From: Rubrobacter taiwanensis
Lineage (GTDB): Bacteria; Actinomycetota; Rubrobacteria; Rubrobacterales; Rubrobacteraceae
Direction: 5' to 3'
Assembly (NCBI RefSeq): GCF_004337705.1
Contig: NZ_SKBU01000001.1
Coordinates: 1 to 64,000, forward strand
Length of the DNA stretch: 64,000 bases
Below the pieces are notes generated by a model that was not told the origin of the DNA, searched no databases, and worked only from the letters and a program-made list of their open reading frames with translations. This document shows, piece after piece, positions 35,971-44,934 of this stretch. The translations under genes and the position numbers were made by a program. Positions within the stretch are counted from its first letter, which is position 1. Each line of letters starts with the position of its first letter.

Positions 35971-36094
35971 CCGGAGATCGGATCGAGTAGCCCGTTGAGG
36001 AGTCCGTCCTCTCCGGGAAGGACCGCAACGCCCCCACCCTGAGGGAGCTCGCCGCAGCCGGACGGCTGCCGGAGTATTAATCTACCCCGATGCC
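35971..36094 (+). repeat. Direct repeat, copy 2 (non-coding duplicate of the rmlC end)
   Basis: 124 bases nearly identical to the rmlC end. Relative to copy 1 it has a one-base deletion, four transition changes, all C:G to T:A, and one transversion. The deletion and the G-to-A change creating TAG break the reading frame, so this is the decaying copy. Confidence 0.9.
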
Positions 36095-36203
36095 GGGCCG
36101 GCCCCCCGTCCGGGTTCTACGCGGGCGGTCCGCGTCGCAGAGAATCTTCCATCTGCGGGTGCGAGTCTTCGTAATGCCGGTAACGAGATCGTCGGCTGTG
36201 AAC

Positions 36204-36244
36204 CATTTGCACCTGTTGCACCAAATGTAGTGGTTGAGTAAAAT
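36204..36244 (+). promoter_or_regulatory. Promoter and operator of vapB (first VapBC)
   Basis: The palindrome CATTTG-N12-CAAATG spans 36204-36227 and contains two copies of TTGCACC. TTGCAC at 36216-36221, a 17-base spacer and TAAAAT at 36239-36244 form a promoter inside or next to it. The -10 box ends 6 bases before the vapB ATG, so the message is probably leaderless and autorepressed through the palindrome. Confidence 0.5.
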
Positions 36245-36250
36245 GAATCC

Positions 36251-36505
36251 ATGAGGCGTGCATCGGTAACCATAACGGACGATCTGGAGGAGGCGCTGGA
36301 GGCCTACAGGCGGGACCAGGACATCCCACCGAGGCTGGTAGACGTGATGCAGGCGGCGTTAAGGGAGTTCCTCTCGGGACGGGGATACCTGCCGCCTCCA
36401 CCGGAGAGGTCCCGGCCCAAGCCCAGAGGCGTGCCCAAGGGGCGGAGGGTACGGATCGAGGGTCCGGACAACCTCGGGGCGGCGGTCATAGAGGACCGCC
36501 GCTGA
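36251..36505 (+). CDS. VapB-type antitoxin
   Basis: 84 residues. RRASVTITDDLEEALEAYRRDQD is a ribbon-helix-helix DNA-binding start and the basic, proline-rich tail ending AAVIEDRR is the toxin-wrapping part. It is followed after 18 bases by a PIN-domain toxin. A decayed relative of the same tail (EAVIEDRR) lies near 52.85 kb. Confidence 0.75.
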   Translation: MRRASVTITDDLEEALEAYRRDQDIPPRLVDVMQAALREFLSGRGYLPPPPERSRPKPRGVPKGRRVRIEGPDNLGAAVIEDRR

Positions 36506-36523
36506 GGCACGTTCTTTTCCTCC

Positions 36524-37003
36524 ATGATCCTGTACCTCGAGACCAGTGCCCTCGTGAAGCTCTACGCGGAGGAAGACGGCACGGAGGTCGTCGAGCGGGC
36601 CGTGGAGGAAGCGGAGCTTGTGGTTAGCTCCGTCGTCGCCTATGCCGAGGCTCGCGCGGCGCTCGCCCGCAAGTACAGGGAGGGCATCTTCTCCGAAGAG
36701 GAGCATCGGGAAGCCGTAGAGGCGCTGGACGAAGACTGGGAGACCTTAGAGAAGCCGGAAGTGACCGAGGAGCTTGCCCGTGAGGCCGGTGGTCTGGCGC
36801 AGGAGCACGCCCTGCGGGTTTTCGACGCCATACACCTGGCCTCTGCTTTGCGGGCGTGTGACGCGTGGTCGCGACGGGGAGAGGAGGACTCTGGAAAAGC
36901 GGTGTTTTTCCTGGGGTTTGACTCGAACCTGACGAGAGCGGCCGGGGAGCTCGTGCAGGTTTACGAACCTCCCGAGAGACCGGAGGATGGAGGATCCTGT
37001 TAA
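36524..37003 (+). CDS. VapC-type PIN-domain ribonuclease toxin
   Basis: 159 residues. MILYLETSALVKLYAEE starts the PIN fold; its first site reads E-T-S where most VapC have D-T-S, still acidic. The second acidic residues lie in VVAYAEARAALARKY and the third in RVFDAIHLASALRA. A 20-residue polar insertion (CDAWSRRGEEDSGKAV) precedes the last strand with FDSNLTRAA. Likely cleaves RNA when freed from the antitoxin upstream. Confidence 0.82.
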   Translation: MILYLETSALVKLYAEEDGTEVVERAVEEAELVVSSVVAYAEARAALARKYREGIFSEEEHREAVEALDEDWETLEKPEVTEELAREAGGLAQEHALRVFDAIHLASALRACDAWSRRGEEDSGKAVFFLGFDSNLTRAAGELVQVYEPPERPEDGGSC

Positions 37004-37050
37004 CCCTGTGAACGGGGTGTAACCCGAGGATGGTCATGCTCTACCCTTCG

Positions 37051-37935
37051 TTAGCGCCCGCTGCGGTTGGGTCGGCGCTTCCGGCAAAGGTCTCTCAGCC
37101 GGCCCGCCGGCAGGCCGGCCAGCTTGGCCAGGGTACGGGCGGCGAGGCCCGCTGCGGTGAGCGCTGTGTAGAGGTGCAGCGGTCCGTAGGGGCCGTGTTT
37201 GCGGTGGTAGAGGAAGGCGTTCTTGTGGAAGCGCAGGATGGCGCCGATACGGTTGCGGCTGGATCCGCCGGTGTGGTGGAGGACCTCTACGTGGGGCAGG
37301 TAGCGGACCTCCCAGCCGTGCTGCCAGGCCCGCTTGCAGATGTCTGCGTCCTCGAAGTACATAAAGAAGCGCTCGTCCAGCGGCCCGATCTCGTCCAGCA
37401 TCTTCCGCCTCAGTACCATGCACGCGCCCGAGACCCAGTCCGCCGGGGCGGGCTCCGGCAGCTCTTCGGCGAAGAGGAACTGGCTGCGTGCCAGCCGGCT
37501 CTTAGGGAAGAGCCGGGCGACGAGCGAGGTGCGGCCTGCGATCCCGGCCAGGGGGCCCAGCTCCCTGCGCGCCGAGCGCTGGATGCTGCCGTCGGTTTCC
37601 ACGATCTTCGGTCCCGCTATGCCGACCTGCGGGTTCTCCGCAAGGAAACGCTCCACCTGCTCGAAGAAGTTCCGGCTCACCAGGGAGTCGGGGTTCAGCA
37701 GCACCACGTGCTCGCCACGGGAGGCCGAGATCCCGCGGTTGCACGCCCGGGCGAAGCCCAAATTCCGGTGGTTGCGGAGGAGCCGGACGCCCTCCGGGAG
37801 TTTCGGGACGGGGCGGGTGTCGTTGTCCACGACGATGGCCTCGAAGCCGCCGTAGCCCGTGGCGCGCAGGGACTCGAGCGCCTCCAGGGTGAAATACCAG
37901 GAGTCGTAGTTCACCAGGATTACGGAGAACCTCAC
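37051..37935 (-). CDS. Family 2 glycosyltransferase
   Basis: 294 residues, GT-A fold. FSVILVNYDSWYFTLEALESL, then GFEAIVVDNDT binds the nucleotide sugar, LNPDSLV is the DxD-type metal site, and GACMVLRRKMLDEIGPLDERFFMYFEDADICKRA is the acceptor-side signature of rhamnosyl- or related transferases. A probable dTDP-rhamnose user, given rmlBAC nearby, but the sugar is not proven. GTG start overlapping the preceding glycosyltransferase stop by 4 bases. Confidence 0.88.
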   Translation of the reverse strand: MRFSVILVNYDSWYFTLEALESLRATGYGGFEAIVVDNDTRPVPKLPEGVRLLRNHRNLGFARACNRGISASRGEHVVLLNPDSLVSRNFFEQVERFLAENPQVGIAGPKIVETDGSIQRSARRELGPLAGIAGRTSLVARLFPKSRLARSQFLFAEELPEPAPADWVSGACMVLRRKMLDEIGPLDERFFMYFEDADICKRAWQHGWEVRYLPHVEVLHHTGGSSRNRIGAILRFHKNAFLYHRKHGPYGPLHLYTALTAAGLAARTLAKLAGLPAGRLRDLCRKRRPNRSGR

Positions 37936-38948
37936 CGCTTGCCTCTCCTGATAAGCTCGTCCCGCAGCCGCCGCAGCAGGCTTGCGCCCGCCGCGCGGGA
38001 GGACTCCCGCAGCAGCAGCCGGACGTACCCTACCGGGACCCTGCGCCCCGCCTGCACCTCGCGCCGCTTTTCGCGCATCTCCGGCAGCATCCGCACCGCC
38101 TCCGCGAGCCCTTGCAGGTGAGCCCTCAGGGTGGATGGGGAGGCCGCGCAGATCAAGAACCGCACCAGCTGTCCGGCCAGAAAGTACGGCAGGAAGCGCC
38201 ACAGAAGCGGCGCGGGCAGGTTCTTCACCAGCAGGTTGATGCCGTTGCGGGTTCCCAGGCGCGTGGCGGTCGCGCTGCGCTTACCGCCGGTCGAGGCGCT
38301 CCCCACGTGATAGACGACGGCGTCCGGGACGTAGAGGCAGCGGTAGCCGGCGAGCTGGGCGCGGAAAGAGAGGTCTCCGTCCTCGCAGTAGGCGAAGAAG
38401 GCCTCGTCGAAGAGCCCGATCTCCTCCAGCATGCTCCGCCGGTACAGGGCCGCCGCCGCGCACGCCCCGAAGACGAAAGCCGGCCGGTCAAACTGGCCCC
38501 GGTCCGTCTCCCGGTGGCCGAGGCGGTAGGGCAGGCCGCTGCGCCGCAGCGCGTCCCCCGCGCCGTCCAGGACGTGGCGGTCGCGGAAGTCCACGAGCTT
38601 GCTGGCGAAGAGCCCGGCCTCCGGGCGCGCCTCGGCCGCCCGCACCAGGGCGGCCAGCCAGTCCGAATCCTGCTCCGTGTCGCTGTTCAGGAGCACCACG
38701 TACTCGCCCCGGGAGGCCCGGATCCCGGCGTTCGCCGCCGCCGAGAAGCCCAGGTTCTCGCCGAGCTCTATCACGCGCACCTCCGGGAACTCCCGCCGGA
38801 CGAACTCCGCCGAGCCGTCCTCAGATCCGCTATCCACCACGACCGTCTCGAAACCCCGGAACGACTGCTCCCGCAGCGAGCGCAGGCACGGCCCCAGGAA
38901 CCTGCGGGTGTTCCAGTTCGGGACGACTACTGTGGCGCGGGCGTTCAC
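37932..38948 (-). CDS. Family 2 glycosyltransferase
   Basis: 338 residues. TVVVPNWNTRRFLGPCLRSLREQ and FETVVVDSGSEDGSAEFV form the nucleotide-sugar site, VVLLNSDTEQD the metal site and FGACAAAALYRRSMLEEIGLFDEAFFAYCEDGDLSFRA the conserved acceptor region. A 100-residue C-terminal part with hydrophobic stretches (LPAPLLWRFLPYFLAGQLVRFLI) may attach it to the membrane. GTG start 5 bases after the Wzt stop; the Wzm-Wzt-GT-GT run is a single transcription unit. Confidence 0.88.
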   Translation of the reverse strand: MNARATVVVPNWNTRRFLGPCLRSLREQSFRGFETVVVDSGSEDGSAEFVRREFPEVRVIELGENLGFSAAANAGIRASRGEYVVLLNSDTEQDSDWLAALVRAAEARPEAGLFASKLVDFRDRHVLDGAGDALRRSGLPYRLGHRETDRGQFDRPAFVFGACAAAALYRRSMLEEIGLFDEAFFAYCEDGDLSFRAQLAGYRCLYVPDAVVYHVGSASTGGKRSATATRLGTRNGINLLVKNLPAPLLWRFLPYFLAGQLVRFLICAASPSTLRAHLQGLAEAVRMLPEMREKRREVQAGRRVPVGYVRLLLRESSRAAGASLLRRLRDELIRRGKR

Positions 38949-38953
38949 CGGGC

Positions 38954-40282
38954 TCAGGCAGGCTCGTCCGACCGGCGGCTGCCGGCCGGTTCGTGTATCT
39001 CCACCTCTGTAGGCAGCTGAACTATCCCCTGAATCGGGCGTGGAGGGCGCGTGATCTCGAAGGTCGCCGCTACGTCCACCCAGTCCATGTACTTGTTCCC
39101 GGCCTGAGATACGGAAGCGTTTACGCTGTACTGTCCGTTCGCCAGCAGCACCTTGAAGGTGAAGTCTACTATCACCTGCTCGCCCTTTTTGCGTTCTCCG
39201 AGCGGCTTTTTCTCCCGGAAGGTGCTGGTCGAGAACACGTCCAACCCGGTCCTATCCCGGAGGATTATTCGCAGCGAGCTCCGCTCGACATCCTCCATAT
39301 ACTGCAGGTGGATTCTGACGGTCATAGTAGAGCCAGGATCCACCCACTCCGCCGGCATCCCCTGGTCGTTCAAGATCTCCACGTGCCGGATCCTCACTTC
39401 CCCCGTACCGGGTCGGATGCTGCGGGCGCGGCGCTCCCCGATCTGGGAACCGGCTTTGAACTCCGGTTCTCCGGAGGCCGCTTCGCTCTTGAACGACTCC
39501 AGGTCCAGCGTTTCGCCGGGCTTCAGCGTCTCTGCTTTGCGCTGCGCGACGTCACTTGAGAGAAGGGTCTGGTAGTAGTCCAGGGTCTCGCTGGTTTCGC
39601 CGCGGAAGAGGAGCTTCCCCTTGTGCAGCAGGACAGCCTCATCGCAGAAGCTCTTTACCATACCCGCGCTGTGAGAGACGAATACGATCGTGGTTCCGGA
39701 TTCCCGCAGCTCGCGCATCTTTTGCAGGCCCAGCTGCTTGAAGACCGAGTCTCCCACAGAGAGGGTTTCGTCCACCAGAAGGATATCGGGCTGGACGTTG
39801 ACCGCCACAGCGAAACCCAGCCGGGCTCGCATCCCGCTGGAGTAGGTCTTCACCGGCTGGTCCATGAACTCCCCGATGTCCGCAAAGGCCTCTATCTCAT
39901 CGAACCGCTGGATGATCTCCTTGCGGTTCAGGCCCAGGATGAGACCGTTTATCAGGACGTTCTCCCGTCCCGTAAACTCGGGGTTGAAACCCGCCCCGAT
40001 CTGCAGCAGGGCCGCGAGGCGGCCGTTGACCTCTACACTTCCGCTCGTAGGCCGCAGCACTCCGGAGATTATCTTCAACAGCGTGCTCTTCCCGGCTCCG
40101 TTGCGTCCGAGCAGCCCGAGGCTCACGCCCCGATCCACTTCGAGGTTCACGTTCCTTACCGCCCAGAAGTCATGCCCGCGCTGCGCACGCCCGAAGCTCA
40201 GGACCTCTACCAGCCGGTCCCACTGGCCGGGATATATCCGGTACCTCTTGGATATGTCCGTGAGCGAGATCGCGGTCTTCAT
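38954..40282 (-). CDS. wzt: Wzt-type polysaccharide ABC exporter ATPase with cargo-binding domain
   Basis: 442 residues. The N-terminal half is an ABC ATPase: LLGRNGAGKSTLLKIISG (Walker A), TYSSGMRARLGFAVAVN (signature), DILLVDETLSVGD (Walker B) and a switch histidine in VFVSHSAGM. The C-terminal 170 residues (from about 275) form a beta-sandwich like the Wzt domain that recognises the finished, end-capped polymer (FRIRHVEILN-like strand and DRTGLDVFSTSTF). The ATG overlaps the Wzm stop by 4 bases; an ATG 7 codons earlier is possible. Confidence 0.9.
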   Translation of the reverse strand: MKTAISLTDISKRYRIYPGQWDRLVEVLSFGRAQRGHDFWAVRNVNLEVDRGVSLGLLGRNGAGKSTLLKIISGVLRPTSGSVEVNGRLAALLQIGAGFNPEFTGRENVLINGLILGLNRKEIIQRFDEIEAFADIGEFMDQPVKTYSSGMRARLGFAVAVNVQPDILLVDETLSVGDSVFKQLGLQKMRELRESGTTIVFVSHSAGMVKSFCDEAVLLHKGKLLFRGETSETLDYYQTLLSSDVAQRKAETLKPGETLDLESFKSEAASGEPEFKAGSQIGERRARSIRPGTGEVRIRHVEILNDQGMPAEWVDPGSTMTVRIHLQYMEDVERSSLRIILRDRTGLDVFSTSTFREKKPLGERKKGEQVIVDFTFKVLLANGQYSVNASVSQAGNKYMDWVDVAATFEITRPPRPIQGIVQLPTEVEIHEPAGSRRSDEPA

Positions 40283-41151
40283 ACCAGGTCCGCGAAGTTC
40301 CATTTTGCCCGCACGAAGAGCAGGAAGCTCCCAACCAGCAGGATCGCGGACAGCAGCGTAAAGACCAACAACTGCGATCCATCCGGTATCACGCCCTCAA
40401 GGACGAGGTTCCTGTAAGCCCTAACGATATACGCGAGCGGATTGTAATCTACTATGAACCCCAGACCCCGTTCCCGGGCCAGCTCCTCGGGCCAGATTAT
40501 GGGGGTGAAGAAGAACATGGCCCGCACGACGGCCTGCATGGTGTCCCTGAGGTCCGGCAGGTAAGTGCCGAGGACCGCAACCAGATACCCCAACCCCAGC
40601 AGGAAGATGAGCTGCGGGACCATGATCATCGGCAGGAGCAGCATGGTCCAGTGCAGTTCCCGCTCCACGATGGCCAGCAGGACCGTAAGTCCCGCCAGCC
40701 CGAAGAACTGGGTTATGAAGGCCGTAACCACCGTACTCGTCGGCAGGATCTCCAGCGGGAAGACAACTTTCTGCACCAGGCCCGAGTTTCTCCGGATGCT
40801 TATAACAGACTTGTTCAGCGTCTCGCCGAAGGCCATGAAAGGGATCAGGCCGCAGTACAGATAGAGCCCGAAGTTAGCCACGCTATCGACCTGGCGGAAC
40901 CTGAGCCCCACTATCTCCGAGAAGATCAGAGTGTAAAGGGCGATCATCAGCAGCGGGGTCAGGATCAGCCACGAGATACCCAGGAAAGACCCTTTTGTGC
41001 TCTGGAAGAGCTGGCGCTGCACGAAGTAGATCGCCAGCCACCGCCGGTCGTAGAGTCCGTAGAGGGCGTTCAAGACGGAGCCGAGTCTGGTTTTAGGATT
41101 GCTGGCAGACAATGTCTTCTCGATCCATCTCTGGTATGTTGCAAGCAGCAA
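40279..41151 (-). CDS. wzm: Wzm-type polysaccharide ABC exporter permease
   Basis: 290 residues with six membrane spans and the ABC-2 polysaccharide-export signature: RDLRRRQLFQ-like VQRQLFQSTKGSFLGISWLILTPLLMIALYT, then GLIPFMAFGETLNKSV and LPDLRDTMQAVVRAMFFFTPIIWP. It forms the membrane channel for the Wzt ATPase encoded immediately after it and exports the polymer built in the cytoplasm. The start lies about 130 bases from the divergent rmlD. Confidence 0.9.
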   Translation of the reverse strand: MLLATYQRWIEKTLSASNPKTRLGSVLNALYGLYDRRWLAIYFVQRQLFQSTKGSFLGISWLILTPLLMIALYTLIFSEIVGLRFRQVDSVANFGLYLYCGLIPFMAFGETLNKSVISIRRNSGLVQKVVFPLEILPTSTVVTAFITQFFGLAGLTVLLAIVERELHWTMLLLPMIMVPQLIFLLGLGYLVAVLGTYLPDLRDTMQAVVRAMFFFTPIIWPEELARERGLGFIVDYNPLAYIVRAYRNLVLEGVIPDGSQLLVFTLLSAILLVGSFLLFVRAKWNFADLV

Positions 41152-41278
41152 GTCTACCCGATATCTCCGGGGGCAACTAGGGCGGCGAACGGCCGTTCGC
41201 CCCGGCGATCACGTTCGGGCCGCTGTAAATTTTACAGATGCCGGTCGGCTAATTGAAATGAGCGGAGGGAACGCGCCG

Positions 41279-42121
41279 ATGAAGGTTCTGGTAACAGGAG
41301 CGGGCGGGCAGCTCGGCCTGGAGTTGATGGAGCTGATGCCCGCCAGGGGGTATAAGGTCATCGGTCTGACCCGGGAGGAGCTGGATATATCTGACGCGGA
41401 GGCCGTGGAAGGATCGCTGAGGAAGCACAGGCCCGGGCTGGTCATAAACGCTGCGGCTTACACCAACGTGGACAGCTGTGAGGAAGAGACCGGCCTGGCC
41501 TACAGGGTCAACACCCTCGGGCCACGCAACCTGGCCCAGTACGGCGAGAGATTGGGTTGCGAGTTGCTCCACGTCAGCACCAATTATGTCTTCGACGGGA
41601 GCAGCAGCCGTCCGTACGAGCCGTTCGATCTCCCGAACCCCATCAGCGCCTACGGGCGGACGAAGCTGGCCGGGGAGGAGTACGTGAAGTGCCTTTCTTC
41701 CCGTTTCTATATAGTGCGGACCGCCGGAGTCTACGGCATGGGGCGCAACTTCGTCCGCACCATGCTGAGACTGGCCGGCGAGAGAGACACGCTCAAGGTC
41801 AAGGACGACGAGTTCATCTCTCCCACGTACGCCAGAGATCTGGCCGGAGGGATGATCCGGGTGATCGAGTCCGGGATGTACGGCATATACCACATCACGA
41901 ACGCGGGCTTCTGCTCCTGGTATGAGTTCGCCCGGGAGATCTTTAAGCTCTCCGGCCGCGAGGTAGAGGTGCTGCCGGTCCCCGCTTCGGAGTATCCGCT
42001 CCCGGCGGCCCGGCCGGCCAACGGGGTTCTATCTTCCCTGGGCAGCCCCGAACTGCGCCACTGGCGGGAGGGTCTGGCCGATTACCTGGAGCGCATCGGG
42101 GCCGCCTCTGCCGGGCCGTAG
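41279..42121 (+). CDS. rmlD: dTDP-4-dehydrorhamnose reductase
   Basis: 280 residues, the normal size. VLVTGAGGQLGLELMELM binds NADPH, LVINAAAYTNVDSCEEE is a family hallmark, VSTNYVFDGSSSRPYEPFD and PISAYGRTKLAGE carry the catalytic residues. It makes dTDP-L-rhamnose and so completes the rmlBAC pathway 6 kb away. GGAGGG 9 bases before the chosen ATG decides the start; the frame is open further upstream. The last 40 bases overlap the convergent glycosyltransferase-sulfotransferase gene. Confidence 0.93.
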   Translation: MKVLVTGAGGQLGLELMELMPARGYKVIGLTREELDISDAEAVEGSLRKHRPGLVINAAAYTNVDSCEEETGLAYRVNTLGPRNLAQYGERLGCELLHVSTNYVFDGSSSRPYEPFDLPNPISAYGRTKLAGEEYVKCLSSRFYIVRTAGVYGMGRNFVRTMLRLAGERDTLKVKDDEFISPTYARDLAGGMIRVIESGMYGIYHITNAGFCSWYEFAREIFKLSGREVEVLPVPASEYPLPAARPANGVLSSLGSPELRHWREGLADYLERIGAASAGP

Positions 42122-44934
42122 AACTCTGAGAGCAGGTGCCCCGTTACCTCCTCTATTATCCTGACCTGCTCATCTGAGAGGTCTTCCTTCCAGCCGCCGA
42201 TGCAGCCCTTGCGGAAGAACTTGCCCGTTCCTTTCTCCTCGGGCGGGATGCGCTCCCAGCTGTGTTTCTCGATAGCGACCTGCAGGCGTTCGTCGTCCAC
42301 GGCTATCCCCAGGTCCCGGTACATGGCCTTGAGGGTCCCGAAGGTGTCCCGCCGCAGGTCTTCATAGCGAACAAGGGCCTTCCTGCCGGGATGTTTGTCG
42401 TAGGCTTCTTTCACCAGGGAGACTACCTGGCGGTACTGTTCGGCCATCCGCCGGGTAGCGGCTTTGAGCTTCTTGGGGGTGCTGTAGTCCTGGTTCGAGC
42501 GGCTCCAGCTGCCCTCTCTCATCGCGTCCAGCCGGGAGGCGACCACGTCCCGGCTGTCCCGGATCAGGAAGACCAGCCTGCTGTTCGGCATGGACTCCAT
42601 TATCAGGGGGGCTCCTATGGAGCCGTTGGGCTCTTTGACGAAGAGGAACTGGTCCCGCTTCAGCTTCGGGAACCTGACTTCGGCGCCGTCGAGGATGAAG
42701 GTCCTTATCGCTCTCAGCCACTCCTCGCGGTAAGGTTCTCCTAGAATGAACGGCCGGCTATTCAGCAGCCGCTCGTCGTTCTTCAGCCTTTCGTAGAACT
42801 GGCCGAAGAGTGCTCCCACGTAAGGTTCGAACCACAGGCTCTGGTCCGGTTGCTCCTGAACGATCCGGCTCAGCCAGGTGCTGCCTGTTCTCGGGGAGCC
42901 GAAGATCCAGACGAACTGCTCTTCGCTCAGGTGACTCTCTCGCCCGCTGGCAAGGGCCGGACCTCTGCGGAATCTCGGGAACAGCCGGCTCAGCAGGTTC
43001 TTACCCCGCCCGCCGACCCGGGCGGCCTTCCGGACCGGAGGAGGCGGCATGTACCGGTTGGCGGCCGGGATCAGAGTCGTCCGGCGCGAGTTGCGGGCGT
43101 TGGCCCGCTGCTTGCTGACGTATCTTCTGAGTTCCTCATTGCTCATTTTCCAGGGATCCTTCCACGATTTCACGTCTTCCTGGGTGCTCTCCGGGCGGAG
43201 GATTTGGGGCCGCAGCATGTCGGCCCGGAGGTTGAAGTCCCCGCCGCCCAAGGAGAAGTTGAGGTTGTAGTAGGGGTCTTCGTCCAGCGCCGCGCCCCAG
43301 CGTTCCCTTATGTATAGAGCCCCCTCGGAGCTGTTAACGTAGCCGCGGCTGGCAGACTCGTAGTGGTAGAGCTCGGCGTAGGGCGTGTAGACGATCCGGT
43401 ATCCGCGCTCTCTGATCTTTAAGCAGAGGTCCACGTCGTTGAACGAGGTTCGCAGGCTCTCCTCGAAGCCGCCGACCTCTTCGAACACCGCCCGGCGCAG
43501 CATCATGCACGCCGCGGTGACCGCGCTGTAATTGCGCACCTGTTCTAGTGCTCCTCCGTATCCCGAAGAAGTGACGGGGTAATATTGGTGGGAGTGCGTC
43601 GCTATCCCCGGCATCCACACGCTCCCCGCTCCCAGCAGAACACCGGCGTGCTGGATGCGTCCATCGGGGTAGATTAGCTTGGCTCCGGCGGCCCCTATCT
43701 CGGGCCTCTGGGCGTGCTCCAGCATGGCCTCCAGCCAGCCGGGAGAGATGACTTCTGTGTCGTCGTTAAGGAAAAGAATATGCTCTCCGTCCGTGTGCGA
43801 GACGGCGAAGTTGTTGATCCTGGAGTAATTGAACTTCTCCCGGAACTCCAGAACCTTGTGCGGGGTTGAGGCAAGGTAACCCAGGGTTTGCGGGTCCCGG
43901 CTGTCATTGTCCACGATGGCTATCTCGTAGTTGGGATAGGTGGTAAGCCGCTCGATGCTCTCCACGCACCGCCTGAGCAAGGCCGCATTATCCCGGGTGG
44001 GGATGACTATGCTTATCTTGGGGGTTTGGCGTATCTCATACCTCACCCGGAAGGTGGCGGGCCGGGGGCCCGGTTCTACGGTCCCTCTTATCCTGCGCCG
44101 TTCGAGCGCTTCGGAGAGCACCCGCCCGGAGCTCTTCTGAGCGCGCCCGCTGTCTCTCCGGTGAACCCGCCGGTGGTAGAGTACCCGGGGCAGGTGGTAG
44201 ATGTTCTCCGTCCTCTCTGTAACGCGCAGCAGGAGGTCGTATTCGTGAGCGCCGTCGAGCTCCGGTCTGAACCCGCCGACCTCTCCCAGCAGCGATCGAC
44301 GGTAGATGCAGAGGCGGCCTACGTAGTTGTGGCACATCAGAAGGTCCGGCGAGAAGTCCGGTTTGAAGACGGGAGCGAATCTCTCTCCCCCATCATCCAA
44401 CTGGTCTTCGTCGGTGTAGATGAGATCCGCTGCGGGGTTCTCCTGCAGTAACCGGACGACCTCGAAGAGGGCATCCGGGGCGAGCTCATCTTCCTGGCCC
44501 AGGATGCCGGCGAACTCTCCCGCCGCGCCGGAGATCGCCGAGTTCAGCATCTCCGGCTCGCCGGCCGTTGGCTCCGCCCGCTCGACCCTGATCCGCCCGT
44601 CCAGCCGCTCGTAGCGGGCGAGTACGTCTCTTACGGGACCGGTCGCGGAGCTGCTACAGATACGTAGCTCCCAACCGGGATAAACCTGGCTCAGCATCGA
44701 ATCCAGGGCGCGCTTCAGGCGCTCCGGGCGCGGATCGCGAACGGCCATGATAAAGCTCACCGGCGGTCTGTACTCAAAGCCCGCTGCCTCTTCCCGCAGG
44801 CGGGCCATATCCCGGGCCTTCAGCCGGTTGTTTCTCACCCAGGCGGGATACTGAAACCTGACGAAGGAGGAGCGTATGTCCCGGACGTAGGTTCTCACGG
44901 AGCCCTGGGATTTCGCGGTGGAATCAGTCGCCAT
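42082..44934 (-). CDS. Tandem family 2 glycosyltransferase fused to a sulfotransferase
   Basis: 950 residues in three modules. A first GT2 domain (from about 57) has VSFIMAVRDPRPERLKRAL and LIYTDEDQLDDGG. A second (about 305-560) has KISIVIPTRDNAALLRRCVESI, IVDNDSRD and LFLNDDTEVISP, with TAACMMLRRAVFEEVGGFEE. After a basic linker comes a sulfotransferase (about 668-945) with the PAPS-binding loops WIFGSPRTGSTWLSRI and RLVFLIRDSRDVVASRLD. It may add two sugars and sulfate one of them. The upstream methyltransferase overlaps it by 11 bases and the convergent rmlD by 40 bases. Order and substrates are inferred. Confidence 0.88.
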   Translation of the reverse strand: MATDSTAKSQGSVRTYVRDIRSSFVRFQYPAWVRNNRLKARDMARLREEAAGFEYRPPVSFIMAVRDPRPERLKRALDSMLSQVYPGWELRICSSSATGPVRDVLARYERLDGRIRVERAEPTAGEPEMLNSAISGAAGEFAGILGQEDELAPDALFEVVRLLQENPAADLIYTDEDQLDDGGERFAPVFKPDFSPDLLMCHNYVGRLCIYRRSLLGEVGGFRPELDGAHEYDLLLRVTERTENIYHLPRVLYHRRVHRRDSGRAQKSSGRVLSEALERRRIRGTVEPGPRPATFRVRYEIRQTPKISIVIPTRDNAALLRRCVESIERLTTYPNYEIAIVDNDSRDPQTLGYLASTPHKVLEFREKFNYSRINNFAVSHTDGEHILFLNDDTEVISPGWLEAMLEHAQRPEIGAAGAKLIYPDGRIQHAGVLLGAGSVWMPGIATHSHQYYPVTSSGYGGALEQVRNYSAVTAACMMLRRAVFEEVGGFEESLRTSFNDVDLCLKIRERGYRIVYTPYAELYHYESASRGYVNSSEGALYIRERWGAALDEDPYYNLNFSLGGGDFNLRADMLRPQILRPESTQEDVKSWKDPWKMSNEELRRYVSKQRANARNSRRTTLIPAANRYMPPPPVRKAARVGGRGKNLLSRLFPRFRRGPALASGRESHLSEEQFVWIFGSPRTGSTWLSRIVQEQPDQSLWFEPYVGALFGQFYERLKNDERLLNSRPFILGEPYREEWLRAIRTFILDGAEVRFPKLKRDQFLFVKEPNGSIGAPLIMESMPNSRLVFLIRDSRDVVASRLDAMREGSWSRSNQDYSTPKKLKAATRRMAEQYRQVVSLVKEAYDKHPGRKALVRYEDLRRDTFGTLKAMYRDLGIAVDDERLQVAIEKHSWERIPPEEKGTGKFFRKGCIGGWKEDLSDEQVRIIEEVTGHLLSEFYGPAEAAPMRSR

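Noticed and set aside
36082-36273. 63-codon minus-strand frame next to the second repeat copy
   Set aside because: Lies over the vapB promoter and operator, has no ribosome site and no recognisable family.
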